Below, piece by piece: positions 26,637-34,872 of a stretch of DNA of 34,973 nucleotides. Positions within the stretch are counted from its first letter, which is position 1. Every line of letters begins with the position of its first letter. Origin of the DNA: Caldimonas tepidiphila (GTDB taxonomy: Bacteria > Pseudomonadota > Gammaproteobacteria > Burkholderiales > Burkholderiaceae_C). The DNA lies in the NCBI RefSeq assembly GCF_003569765.1, contig NZ_QXMG01000057.1, positions 1 through 34,973 of the forward strand, given 5' to 3'. Both the position numbers and the translations under genes were made by a program. Under the pieces are notes generated by a model. That model made no database searches, had not been told where the DNA came from, and saw only the letters and a list, made by a program, of their open reading frames with translations.

Positions 26637-27959
26637 TCAGTCTTCGGTGAACGAGCGGGCCATCACGTTGCGCACCGGGGCGATCAGGTACTGCAGCGCG
26701 GTGCGGCTGCCGGTGTTGATGAGCACCTCGCAGGGCATGCCGGGCACCAGCTCCAGCCGTTGCGCCCGCAGCTGCTCCAGACCCTCGGGCGACACCTCCA
26801 CGCGCGCGAGGTAGTAAGGCTGCTTGTCGCGCTCGTCCACCAGGCTGTCGGCCGACACCGACAGCAGCCGGCCGTCGATCCTGGGCGTGTCGCGCATCTT
26901 GAAGGCGCTGAAGCGCAACTCGGCCTTCTGCCCGGGCTGCACCCGGTCGATGTCCAGCGGCGCGATCCGCGCCTCGACGATGAGCTTCTCCTTCTGCGGC
27001 ACGATGTCCAGCAGACGACCGCCCTGCGGGATCACGGCGCCGAGGGTGTGGACCCCCATGCCGATCACGGTTCCCGAGTCCGGGGCGCGCACCACGGTCC
27101 GCTCGACTGTCGCCCGGATGGCGCGCATGCGCTCCTGCACGCCGAAGAGCTCGGCCTGCACCTCCGCGAGCTCGCGGGCCACCTCGCGCTGGAACTCCTT
27201 GCGCAGCTGCAGCAGCTTCATCCGCGTCTCGGCCACCTGCGTCTGGACGGCCGCGACCTCGGCCTGCAGCTGCCCGACCTGCCCCTCGCTGTGCGCGAGG
27301 CTGCGCTCGAACTCGCGCACCTTCTGGCGCTCGGCGAAGCCTTCCCTGAGCAGCGACTCGAAGTCTTCCTTCTCGCTGCGGTAGGAGGCGGCGAGCAGCT
27401 GCTGGCTGTGCTGCTGCGCCTGCAGCCCGCGCGCCTTAGCCTGCAGCTGCGTGACCTGCTGCTCGTAGATGTCCTCCTCGCCCTTCTGAGTGAGGCGCCG
27501 GGCCTGGAAGGCCTGGTTCTGCACCTGCATCGCCTCCTGCGCACGCGAGTCCAGGCGGGCTTCCTGCAGCAGGGCGGGCGGGTACTCCACCCGCTGCGCG
27601 CCGTCGCGCTGGGCCAGCAGCCGCGCCTCGCGCGCCAGCGCCAGGAACTGCTGCCCGCGCAGCAGCTCCAGCTGCGCGCGCGCCTGCGTGTCGTCCAGCG
27701 TCACGAGCAGCTGGCCGCGCTCGACCGTCTCCCCGTCGCGCACGTGCAGGGCGCTCACGATCCCGCCCTCCAGGTGCTGCACGGTCTTGCGGTAGCTCTC
27801 CACCGCGACCACGCCCCGGCCCACCGCGGCGCTGTCCAGCGGCGCGATGGCGGCCCAGCCGCCCAGCCCGCCGAAGACGCAGGCCACGACCAGCAGGCCC
27901 AGGCGGCGATAGCGGCGATCGTCCGCGAGGGCCTCGTGCGGCTCGAGGGTGGGCTTCAT
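26637..27959 (-). CDS. HlyD-family type I secretion periplasmic adaptor
   Basis: This 440-residue membrane fusion protein has a short cytoplasmic tail, one transmembrane helix (LGLLVVACVFGGLGGWAAIAPL, about 20-41), the lipoyl-like half GRGVVAVESYRKTVQHLEGGIVSALHVRDGETV, a long alpha-helical hairpin (about 95-290, rich in Gln/Glu/Arg/Leu), the second lipoyl half VERTVVRAPDSGTVIGMGVHTLGAVI, and a beta-barrel. These define the PrtE/HlyD class that joins the ABC exporter to TolC. AGGAGG sits nine bases before the ATG, and the exporter stop is 15 bases away, so the three genes form one operon. Confidence 0.94.
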   Translation of the reverse strand: MKPTLEPHEALADDRRYRRLGLLVVACVFGGLGGWAAIAPLDSAAVGRGVVAVESYRKTVQHLEGGIVSALHVRDGETVERGQLLVTLDDTQARAQLELLRGQQFLALAREARLLAQRDGAQRVEYPPALLQEARLDSRAQEAMQVQNQAFQARRLTQKGEEDIYEQQVTQLQAKARGLQAQQHSQQLLAASYRSEKEDFESLLREGFAERQKVREFERSLAHSEGQVGQLQAEVAAVQTQVAETRMKLLQLRKEFQREVARELAEVQAELFGVQERMRAIRATVERTVVRAPDSGTVIGMGVHTLGAVIPQGGRLLDIVPQKEKLIVEARIAPLDIDRVQPGQKAELRFSAFKMRDTPRIDGRLLSVSADSLVDERDKQPYYLARVEVSPEGLEQLRAQRLELVPGMPCEVLINTGSRTALQYLIAPVRNVMARSFTED

Positions 27960-27974
27960 GGGGAGCCTCCTTTC

Positions 27975-29750
27975 TCAGGCGCCGGCAGCGGCGACGCGCT
28001 GCACCGGCTGCTGTATCGCGGCGAGCACCGTCTCGCGCGGTCCGAAGCGGGTGAGCTGGCCCTCGACGACGACGGCCAGCAACTCCATCTGGGCCAGCAG
28101 CCCGGGCCGGTGGGTCGTGACGACGACGGTCTGGCCCTGCGCCTTGAGATGGCGCAGCGTCTGCGCCAGCGCCAGTTCGCCGTCCTGGTCGAGATTGGCG
28201 TTGGGCTCGTCGAGCACCACCAGGCAGGGCGCCCCGTAGAGCGCGCGCGCCAGCCCGATGCGCTGGCGCTGCCCCGCCGAGAGCGCCTGCCCGCCGCTGC
28301 TGAGCCAGGTCTCGTAGCCCTGGGGCAGGCGCAGGATTATCTCGTGCACGCCGGCGGCGCGCGCGGCCGCCAGCACCCGCTCGGGCTCCGCAGGGCCGAA
28401 GCGGGAGATGTTCTCGGCCACGGTGCCGTCGAGCAGCTCCACGTCCTGCGGCAGGTAGCCGACATGCCGGCCCAGCTGTTCGCGCGACCACTGGGCCAGC
28501 TCCGCGCCGTCGAGCCGCACGCTGCCCGAGGCCGGCTCGTGCAGCCCCAGCATGGCGCGCAGCAGCGTCGACTTGCCCGCCCCGCTGGGGCCGACGATGG
28601 CGAGGCTTGCGCCGGGCGGCAGCGCGAGGCTGACGTTGCGCAGCAAGGGAGCCTCGGCGCCGGCGGGCTGCACCGTGAGCTGCTCCAGCGCGAGCGCGCC
28701 CTGCGGCGCTGGCAGCGCCATCGGGTCGGCGCACCGCGGCAGCGCCGCCAGCAGCGCCTCCAGGCGCCTGTAGGCGCCGCGCGCGCCCTGGAAGCCGCGC
28801 CAGCCGTTGATGATCAGGTCCAGCGGCGCCAGGGCGCGGCCCAGCAGGATGGAGCCGGCGATGACCGAGCCCCCCGTGATCTGCCCGCGGATCGCGAGCC
28901 AGGCGCCCAGCCCCAGGATCAGCGACTGGATCGCCAGCCGGAACATCTTGGACGCGACCCCGACCGCGCCCCCGCGCCGGCTGGCGCGCATCTGGAGGCT
29001 CATGGCGTGAGCCTGGCGAGCGGCCCAGCGCTCACGCAGCCGCGGCAGCATTCCCAGCGCCTCGATCACCTCGGCGTTGCGCAGCTGCTGCTGCGTGTGC
29101 TGGCTGATCTCCTGCGACACCTGGGTGGCCTGCTCCAGGTCGGCGCGCGTGCGCAGCTCGCCCCACAGCGCCAGCGCGAGCAGCACCCCGGCCGAGGCCA
29201 GGCCGACGGCCCCGAAGACAGGGTGGAACAGGAACATCACGGCGATGTAGACCGGCACCCAGGGGGCGTCGAAGAACGCGAGCAGCCCTGCGCCGGTGAG
29301 GAACTGGCGCAGCTGCATCAGGTCGCCGAGCGGCTGGGCGCTCGGCCCGCGACCCCCGCCCTGCAGCCCGCGCGCGAACACGCCGTCGAAGACCCTGGGG
29401 CCGAGCGTGCCGTCGATGCGCGCGCTCACGGCAATCAGGATCTGCGAGCGGACCCAGTCGAGCGCCCCCATCACGGCGAAGAGGAACAGCACGAGGAGCG
29501 TGAGCATCAGCAGCGTCGCTTCGCCGCTGCTGGGCAGCACGCGGTCGTAGACCTCCAGCATGTAGAAGACGGGTGCCAGCATCAGCAGGTTGATGAACAG
29601 GCTGAAGAAGCCCGCCATCACGAAGGAGTGGCGGCAGACCCCCAGGGCCGCGCGCAGTTCGCCCGTGCTGTCGTGCGCCGTCGGCCCGGCCCGAGAACCG
29701 CGAGCGCCTGCGGCTGGCCGGACGCGGCCCGAGACTTCCTGGTGAAGCAT
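27975..29750 (-). CDS. Type I secretion system permease/ATPase (PrtD-type)
   Basis: This 591-residue half-transporter has about six transmembrane helices (SFVMAGFFSLFINLLMLAPVFYMLEVYDRVL onward) and an ABC ATPase. Walker A is GPSGAGKST (near residue 387), the signature is LSAGQRQRIGLARAL, and Walker B is LVVLDEPNANLD. There is no N-terminal C39 peptidase-like domain, which matches PrtD/HasD-class exporters of proteins with a C-terminal uncleaved signal. The hydrophilic N-terminus of about 40 residues is longer than in PrtD. The start is supported by GGAGG five bases before the ATG on the minus strand. The divergent gene at 30274 encodes the probable cargo. Functional with the HlyD and TolC proteins downstream. 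Confidence 0.94.
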   Translation of the reverse strand: MLHQEVSGRVRPAAGARGSRAGPTAHDSTGELRAALGVCRHSFVMAGFFSLFINLLMLAPVFYMLEVYDRVLPSSGEATLLMLTLLVLFLFAVMGALDWVRSQILIAVSARIDGTLGPRVFDGVFARGLQGGGRGPSAQPLGDLMQLRQFLTGAGLLAFFDAPWVPVYIAVMFLFHPVFGAVGLASAGVLLALALWGELRTRADLEQATQVSQEISQHTQQQLRNAEVIEALGMLPRLRERWAARQAHAMSLQMRASRRGGAVGVASKMFRLAIQSLILGLGAWLAIRGQITGGSVIAGSILLGRALAPLDLIINGWRGFQGARGAYRRLEALLAALPRCADPMALPAPQGALALEQLTVQPAGAEAPLLRNVSLALPPGASLAIVGPSGAGKSTLLRAMLGLHEPASGSVRLDGAELAQWSREQLGRHVGYLPQDVELLDGTVAENISRFGPAEPERVLAAARAAGVHEIILRLPQGYETWLSSGGQALSAGQRQRIGLARALYGAPCLVVLDEPNANLDQDGELALAQTLRHLKAQGQTVVVTTHRPGLLAQMELLAVVVEGQLTRFGPRETVLAAIQQPVQRVAAAGA

Positions 29751-29755
29751 GTTTT

Positions 29756-29760
29756 CCTCC
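29756..29760 (-). promoter_or_regulatory. Ribosome binding site fixing the exporter start
   Basis: Minus-strand GGAGG, within GGGAGG, lies five bases from the ATG at 29750. It supports the long hydrophilic N-terminus instead of the later internal Met within the hydrophobic region. Confidence 0.7.
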
Positions 29761-29855
29761 CGAAGTTCCGGAGCCTCACGGTACGGGGGCCTCGGAAATG
29801 TGTGCTGCGACTGGGGCGCCTTGCGTTTATCGGCGCTCTCTCAGTCAGACGTATC

Positions 29856-29883
29856 AATTTACGGAATGGAACGGAGTTGTCAT
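29856..29883 (-). promoter_or_regulatory. Possible sigma-70 promoter for the type I secretion operon
   Basis: On the minus strand, ATGACA (29883-29878) and TAAATT (29861-29856) are 16 bases apart, matching 5/6 and 4/6 of the consensus hexamers. The -10 box lies about 105 bases before the exporter ATG. Matches of this quality are not rare by chance, though rarer in GC-rich DNA. Confidence 0.35.
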
Positions 29884-30164
29884 CCCCGAGGCTGCAGTAG
29901 CTTGTGTCGGGGGAGTAGGGGAGCCGTCTCGGGGTTCATCGCGCCGGAGCGGGCCTCGGCACGGCGGCCACCCGACTGCGGGCATGAGCGAAACGTCGCT
30001 TGAAGGCGGCAGGGCGTGGCCCAGCCACGATACGGCGTGTCTGTGTCATGAGGTGATCCAGCATCGCGGGGCACCGCTTGCCAGGCGTTCAAGGTGCGAC
30101 CGCGAGGGCTGCCGCGGATTGCTACACGCCGGTGAACTGCTCTTCCCGTACTCCGTCGGGTGTA

Positions 30165-30193
30165 TTGGAAAGGGCTGCCGACCCACCTATCGT
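30165..30193 (+). promoter_or_regulatory. Possible sigma-70 promoter for the secreted repeat protein
   Basis: TTGGAA (30165-30170) and TATCGT (30188-30193) are 17 bases apart, 4/6 consensus each, about 80 bases upstream of the chosen start codon. Weak, judged by eye only. Confidence 0.35.
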
Positions 30194-30264
30194 GGCTTTG
30201 CAGCCGGTTCGATTCGGAACCGTCCTATGTCGTGAGATCAACCCGCCCTGTACTGAAGAAAGCC

Positions 30265-30268
30265 GAGG
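30265..30268 (+). promoter_or_regulatory. Ribosome binding site deciding the start of the secreted protein
   Basis: GAGG at 30265-30268 lies five bases before ATG 30274. The open frame begins at 30160, but the 38 residues before this Met lack family character and would overlap the candidate promoter. Confidence 0.65.
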
Positions 30269-30273
30269 TCGCC

Positions 30274-33249
30274 ATGTCCACGCTCAACCCCATCCTTGTC
30301 ATCGACGAAACCCCGGGACTCCAGACTGAGGGAGCCGGATCGAGCGTCCATGACGTGCTGCCTGGCTCGCTCCCGACCAGGTTCACGACGAACCTGTCGG
30401 GCGCAGGCGCACCGATCTCCAGCGCCATCGGTGCGGCGGCCAGCCCCGGGCAGGTGGTGACCTTCGGCGGCGGCGTGACCGACGTCGGCTTCACGAATTC
30501 GACCGGTGCAGCGCTCGTCGGTGTCGCAAGCGGCCTGCTCACGCTCGACGGCACGATGATCTACCTCTACACGTCCTCGGCCGACAACAATGTGGTCTAC
30601 GGCCGCAAGGGCACCGATACGGACGGTCTCGGGCCCGATGCGCCGACCGCCAACGCGTCCGGGCAAATCGTGTTCGCGCTGTTCCTCGACACCGGCGCGA
30701 CCGACGCAGGCGCCAGCGGCGCGAGGCTGTGGATGGCGCAGTACGAGCCACTGCGACACCCCGACGGCAGCGACCACAACGACTTCGTTCAACTCGCCAA
30801 CCTCCTGAACGTCACCGTCAACGCGGGGAGCAACTTCACGCTGGCCGGGGCGCCCTCCGGCCAGAACCTGTTCCTGATGTTCGGTGACGGCACGCCGGCC
30901 GCAGGCGAGGGCGCCATCGTCGTCACCGGCAAGAATCCGAATGGTGGCGACACCGTCAACACCGGCCAGGGCGGCGGCACCACCACGCTGGGCACGAACA
31001 ACCAGATGATCGATCCCGGTGAAGGCATGTACTTCACCTTCGTGACGCTCAGTCAGGCCAGCCTGAGCTACACGGTGAACCCGGACCAGAACGCCGGCGG
31101 GCTGGACCAGAACGAGGCGGACCTGGCGAGCAACATCGTCTTCGACAATTACCTCGCGACCACCTCGGCCCGCTTCTCGCTCGTGCAGCTGCAGCCGCCC
31201 AAGACAACGTCGCTGACGCTGACGGCGATCAACAACACGACCAACGACCAGGGGCAGGCATTCATCAACAATCTGGCCCCCGCCAGCAATGAGTTCGTCA
31301 ACATCAGGGCGGTCACCATCACGCGGACCGTGAACGGAGTTGCGACCGACTACAGCTTCAGCGAGCCGACCTCCGGCAACCAAACCGTCACCAATAGCAG
31401 CATTGGCGTCAGCGTCAACTTCACGGGCAACCTGGCCGTCATCTCCGGCGCAATCCAGGGTGACGGCATCTCCTACCAAACCGCGACGAACCACAACCGG
31501 CTGCTCGTCGACAACACGGGGGGGCGAAACGGCTCCTCGTTCGACATCGGCGGTTTCCAACTGGGGACCACCAGTCGCACGATCATTCCGCTCGGTCCCG
31601 TGGTCATCCTGGACGACAGCTTGGCAGCAAGCGCGACCCAGCTGACCGGTGTCGTGGACGAGGACGGGCTGCCCGGGGGCATTGCCGGGGGCACCGGCGA
31701 CGCGGCCGGCGAAGCGGTGAGCGCCAGCGGCACCGTCGTCCCGCTGTTCAACGCCGGCGCCGACGGCATCGCCAGCTACGGCCTGTCGATCCCCTCCAGC
31801 GGGATGCCCGCGCTCAGCTCGGGCGGCACCGCGCTGACCTACGCGGTGGCGACGGCTGCGGGGGTGCACACCCTCACGGCCTCGGCAGGCAGCACCCCGG
31901 TCTTCACCTTCAGCCTCAACGCCAGCACCGGCGCCTACACCTTCACGTTGCTCAAGCCGCTGGATCACGCGCCAGGGGGCGACGAGAACGACATCACCAT
32001 CGACCTCAGCTCGCTGCTGAGCGCCACCGACCGCGACGGCGACAGCGTGGGCGCGGCAGCCAACGCGCTGGTGATCACGGTGGATGACGACTCGCCGATC
32101 GCGTTCACGCCCGACAACATCACGCTGAGCAACACCGGTACGGCCCAAGGCTCCGCGGACCTGAATGGTGGAGTGAATAGCCTTGGAACGGTGGGCGCCG
32201 ACGGCCTGGGCGCGGTGGTGTTCGTCGACAACTTCCTTGCCGACAACTTCCTGCGCGACAAGGACGGCAAGTTCCTGACATCAGGCGAGCAGAAGATCGT
32301 GCTGTCCGGCTACGGCACGGGGACGCTCACCGGCACGACCGAGGGTGGTGCGCCAGTGTTCACCGTGACGCTGGACACCAGCCTGGACCGATACGCTGTC
32401 AATTTCTTGCGGGCGATCGACGATGGTGGCGGCATCAACTTCCTGGGCGCGGCACCGGTGCAGTCGGGCAACCCGACGTACAACCTGATCAACGACGTCG
32501 GCGGCACCACTTTGGACCTGCTGTTCTCGGGCGGTAGCGTCGCAGGCACCGCACCGACTCGCCACACGGTGAATGTCAGCACCCAGGGGGCGGGCACCGA
32601 CAACCAGTCGATGAACCCGGGAGAGGTGCTGCGGATCGACTTCACCAAGGACGCCTCGCTGGCCGGATCGCCCATCGGCAGGGACTTCGTCATGGGGACG
32701 AATACGGAAAAGTACAACGGCTTCTCCTTCCTGCTGACGCAGAACACCTCCAGCGGGACGACGGGGACGGTCTACCTTCGAGCCTTCGATGCGGACGGCG
32801 ACAAGATCCTATTCGGTGACTCGGCCGACACAGTCGACCCCATCACCAAGGTGACGGTCAACGGCGTCATCGTGTACGGCACGGGTGCCGTCCCGTCCAC
32901 CGTCATCAATGGCCGGACAGTCGAGGCATTCTTCGCCAATGGCGGCGTGGTGATCACCGGCCTGAACGAAGGCGCCACGGGCGACGGCGTCGGGGGGGAC
33001 GACCCGGTGATCAAGGTGTTCACCGCGGACGGCTTCAACCGTATCGAGGTGGCCAACTACGCGGGCGTCACGATCCCAGGCAGGGGCACCCTGGGGGGCA
33101 CCTCGTTCGACATCGCTCCCGCAGGCGTGGACCGGATCACTCAGGGCACTGGCTTCTCGTTCGAGCTGCCGGTTCAGATGACCGACTTCGACGGCGATTC
33201 CGGTCCGATGACGCTGATCGGAATTGACATCACCCCGGTCCCGCTCTGA
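30274..33249 (+). CDS. Type I-secreted repeat protein (T1SS-143/DUF5801-like adhesin)
   Basis: This 991-residue acidic protein is rich in Gly, Asn, Thr and Asp, has almost no Cys, and has no N-terminal signal peptide. It appears modular. A first segment (about 75-190) holds TMIYLYTSSADNNVVYGR and ARLWMAQYEPLRHPDGSDHNDF. Two related modules lie at about 190-435 and 735-952, and two tandem T1SS-143-like repeats at about 460-605 and 615-735 (compare TPVFTFSLNASTGAYTFTLLKPLDH with APVFTVTLDTSLDRYAVNFLRAIDD). D-x-D-G-D loops suggest calcium binding. It lacks GGxGxDxxx RTX nonapeptides. The C-terminus ends TDFDGDSGPMTLIGIDITPVPL and probably includes the uncleaved secretion signal. Divergent exporter genes make it the likely cargo. 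A surface adhesin is inferred; activity is unknown. Confidence 0.85.
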   Translation: MSTLNPILVIDETPGLQTEGAGSSVHDVLPGSLPTRFTTNLSGAGAPISSAIGAAASPGQVVTFGGGVTDVGFTNSTGAALVGVASGLLTLDGTMIYLYTSSADNNVVYGRKGTDTDGLGPDAPTANASGQIVFALFLDTGATDAGASGARLWMAQYEPLRHPDGSDHNDFVQLANLLNVTVNAGSNFTLAGAPSGQNLFLMFGDGTPAAGEGAIVVTGKNPNGGDTVNTGQGGGTTTLGTNNQMIDPGEGMYFTFVTLSQASLSYTVNPDQNAGGLDQNEADLASNIVFDNYLATTSARFSLVQLQPPKTTSLTLTAINNTTNDQGQAFINNLAPASNEFVNIRAVTITRTVNGVATDYSFSEPTSGNQTVTNSSIGVSVNFTGNLAVISGAIQGDGISYQTATNHNRLLVDNTGGRNGSSFDIGGFQLGTTSRTIIPLGPVVILDDSLAASATQLTGVVDEDGLPGGIAGGTGDAAGEAVSASGTVVPLFNAGADGIASYGLSIPSSGMPALSSGGTALTYAVATAAGVHTLTASAGSTPVFTFSLNASTGAYTFTLLKPLDHAPGGDENDITIDLSSLLSATDRDGDSVGAAANALVITVDDDSPIAFTPDNITLSNTGTAQGSADLNGGVNSLGTVGADGLGAVVFVDNFLADNFLRDKDGKFLTSGEQKIVLSGYGTGTLTGTTEGGAPVFTVTLDTSLDRYAVNFLRAIDDGGGINFLGAAPVQSGNPTYNLINDVGGTTLDLLFSGGSVAGTAPTRHTVNVSTQGAGTDNQSMNPGEVLRIDFTKDASLAGSPIGRDFVMGTNTEKYNGFSFLLTQNTSSGTTGTVYLRAFDADGDKILFGDSADTVDPITKVTVNGVIVYGTGAVPSTVINGRTVEAFFANGGVVITGLNEGATGDGVGGDDPVIKVFTADGFNRIEVANYAGVTIPGRGTLGGTSFDIAPAGVDRITQGTGFSFELPVQMTDFDGDSGPMTLIGIDITPVPL

Positions 33250-33261
33250 TCGAGCCATGAC

Positions 33262-33303
33262 AGCCGCGCCGCGGACAGCCTCTGCGCTGTCCGCGGCGCG
33301 GCT
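33262..33303 (+). terminator. Very long perfect hairpin after the secreted protein gene
   Basis: An 18-base arm (33262-33279) pairs without mismatch with 33286-33303 around the loop CTCTGC. It starts 12 bases past the stop codon. Only CTGTCTTG follows, so the T-tract is poor, but stem strength favours a terminator or 3'-end stabiliser for this transcript. The convergent regulator gene ends 138 bases further on. Confidence 0.75.
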
Positions 33304-33440
33304 CTGTCTTGAGTTTCCGGGGGAGGAGCCCCGGCGGTTCCCGGTGCTCCGGGTTGGCACAGAACCGGAGCCGGGTGGTGGGGGCTTTTTGCCGCCGCCA
33401 AGGTGCGGCGTGTCTTGCGGGGGACGAACTGGCGTCACCG

Positions 33441-34358
33441 CTAGCCGACTGGGTCCATCCGGTCGGCGTTGGTGGTGCCCTGGCTCCCCTGGAGCCACAT
33501 CTTGATCTCGGGGGGATCGTCGCCGGCGACGTTCACGGCTTCGCGCCCGGGCTGCGATGCGATGTGGTTTTTCCACCCTTCGGGGCAGATGGATCCAGTC
33601 ATGGCGGCGCCGCTGCAGCTGTGCAGTTTGAGCCAGGCGGGTCGCCCCTGTGCCGCTTCCCGGCGGTGCTGTGCTTCGCTCACGGCAATCGGCAGTGTCG
33701 GGGTGCGCCCGCGGTCGGTGCTTTGCGCCAGCAGGGCCTTGTAGCGCCCGCTCTGGTTCAGCTTGACATACACCCGGTGCAGGTGCGTCTTCACGGTCTT
33801 GTCGCTGATCTCGAGCCGGCGGGCGATTTCCTTGTTGCTCAGGCCCAAGCCGATCAAGCCCATCACCTGTTCCTCGCGCGGCGTCAACCGGGCCTCGGTG
33901 ACCGTCGCCGCCGAAATACCGGGTGCGGTGGCCGCCCCAGCTCCGTGCCACTGCAACGCGGCGAAGAGATCGCCTCGGCTGAACCAGACGTCGCCCTGGC
34001 TGACCCGGCGTACCGCGCGGGCGACCGTCGCAACGGGGTCTTCGGGACGCAGGCAGCCGCATGCGCCACGGCGCACCGCAACGAGGAGCCAGTCGGGCGT
34101 TGGAGGATCGCAACGCAGCAGGATGCGCGTTCCGGGGCTCAGGCGGGATAGCTCGGCCACTCTGGTCAGCCCGGGATCGATGGCGCTGGGCTCCAGCAGC
34201 AGCACGTCGGGATGGAGCAGGGCGAGGTGCTTGGCCGCCGCAGCGGGCCCGCATGAATGGGCCTGTAGGCGCTGCCCCCACGGATCGCTCGAGAGCGACA
34301 CGCACAGCGCCTGTATCGTTTCAGTGTCTTCCGAGAGCGCGAGCACGACGATATTCAT
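33441..34358 (-). CDS. LuxR-type response regulator with a pseudo-receiver domain
   Basis: This 305-residue protein starts with a receiver-like fold (about 1-120: MNIVVLALSEDTETI and HPDVLLLEPSAIDPG). The phospho-acceptor Asp is replaced by E56, and the conserved switch Thr and Lys are not evident (RILLRCDPP; GCLRPED). Phosphorylation control is therefore unlikely. A NarL/LuxR HTH follows at about 157-215 (LTPREEQVMGLIGLGLSNKEIARRL, then ISDKTVKTHLHRVYVKLNQSGRYKALL). About 90 further residues with no domain I recognise follow the HTH, where this family normally stops. The ATG at 34358 has GAGG about eleven bases upstream; the open frame extends to 34448 without similarity. It is convergent with the secreted protein and may regulate the type I island. 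Confidence 0.87.
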   Translation of the reverse strand: MNIVVLALSEDTETIQALCVSLSSDPWGQRLQAHSCGPAAAAKHLALLHPDVLLLEPSAIDPGLTRVAELSRLSPGTRILLRCDPPTPDWLLVAVRRGACGCLRPEDPVATVARAVRRVSQGDVWFSRGDLFAALQWHGAGAATAPGISAATVTEARLTPREEQVMGLIGLGLSNKEIARRLEISDKTVKTHLHRVYVKLNQSGRYKALLAQSTDRGRTPTLPIAVSEAQHRREAAQGRPAWLKLHSCSGAAMTGSICPEGWKNHIASQPGREAVNVAGDDPPEIKMWLQGSQGTTNADRMDPVG

Positions 34359-34690
34359 CGGATTATCCCTCTTTGAATCAATGCACCCGGGGAATTCAAT
34401 GGCCCTGTGGTGGGGGGTCGAAAATTCATGTCCGCCACTGCAAAGCAAGAATGAATATTCCTGTCCCGGCTGCCTTGCAGCCAGGAGCAGTCCAAAAGAT
34501 GAGTTTCCTGCCTCTTCGCTCTTCGCAGATTTCTTCCTGGAATCCCGGATATTGCTTTCCTGTGGACCTTCGGGGGCCGTAATCCTCGGAGCACCCTCAT
34601 TTTTTCAGGAAATGCTTGTTTGCTGCGTGCGGTCGAATCGTATGCGGGGATGCTGGGGACAGAAATGCCGCAAATAGGGGAGGAAATTGA

Positions 34691-34727
34691 TGCAAAGGTG
34701 AAGGTCAGTATGTAAAGGTTGGGGTCA
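34691..34727 (+). repeat. Tandem imperfect direct repeat, 20-base period
   Basis: TGCAAAGGTGAAGGTCA (34691-34707) and TGTAAAGGTTGGGGTCA (34711-34727) agree at 13 of 17 positions and start exactly 20 bases apart, about two helical turns. This spacing suits a regulator binding one face of the DNA. It could equally be a remnant of a small mobile element end. Confidence 0.5.
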
Positions 34728-34825
34728 ACTTGTTTCTGTGATGTATTTTTGATTCAAGCCGATACCGATTCGATCGGTGCCTCCCTGATTTCCCTGGGCC
34801 GCCATCAGTTCGACCCTAGCGGGCT

Positions 34826-34872
34826 GCCTGCCGCCGGCCAGACCAGGCGGGGCCGATCTGGAGGAGGCAGGC
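34826..34872. repeat. Nested inverted repeat
   Basis: GCCTGCC (34826-34832) pairs with GGCAGGC (34866-34872). Inside, CCAGA (34838-34842) pairs with TCTGG (34857-34861). The resulting fold resembles a structured RNA or recombination site, but no family is recognised. Confidence 0.35.

Larger units (their letters stand above)
29751..30273. other. Long intergenic region between the type I secretion operon and its probable cargo gene
   Basis: These 523 bases separate two divergent transcription units and contain no convincing gene; small open frames here have no recognisable protein features. By eye I see one weak promoter in each direction (listed separately) and a 7-base inverted repeat, CCCCGAG at 29884-29890 with CTCGGGG at 29928-29934. 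Base composition is visibly less GC-rich around 29850-29880 than in the neighbouring genes. It is the natural place for binding of a shared regulator. Confidence 0.6.

Noticed and set aside
26487-29900. 1137-codon + strand frame across the type I secretion operon
   Set aside because: Antisense to three clear genes; Leu/Arg/His/Gln-rich with no motifs.
30065-30085. Sigma-54-like GGGGCACCGCTTGCC upstream of the cargo gene
   Set aside because: The CAC and TTGC parts fit the consensus, but only when GG and GC are eight instead of ten bases apart.
30160-30273. Upstream extension of the secreted protein
   Set aside because: The 38 extra residues have no signal peptide or family character, and the internal ATG at 30274 has a well-placed GAGG.
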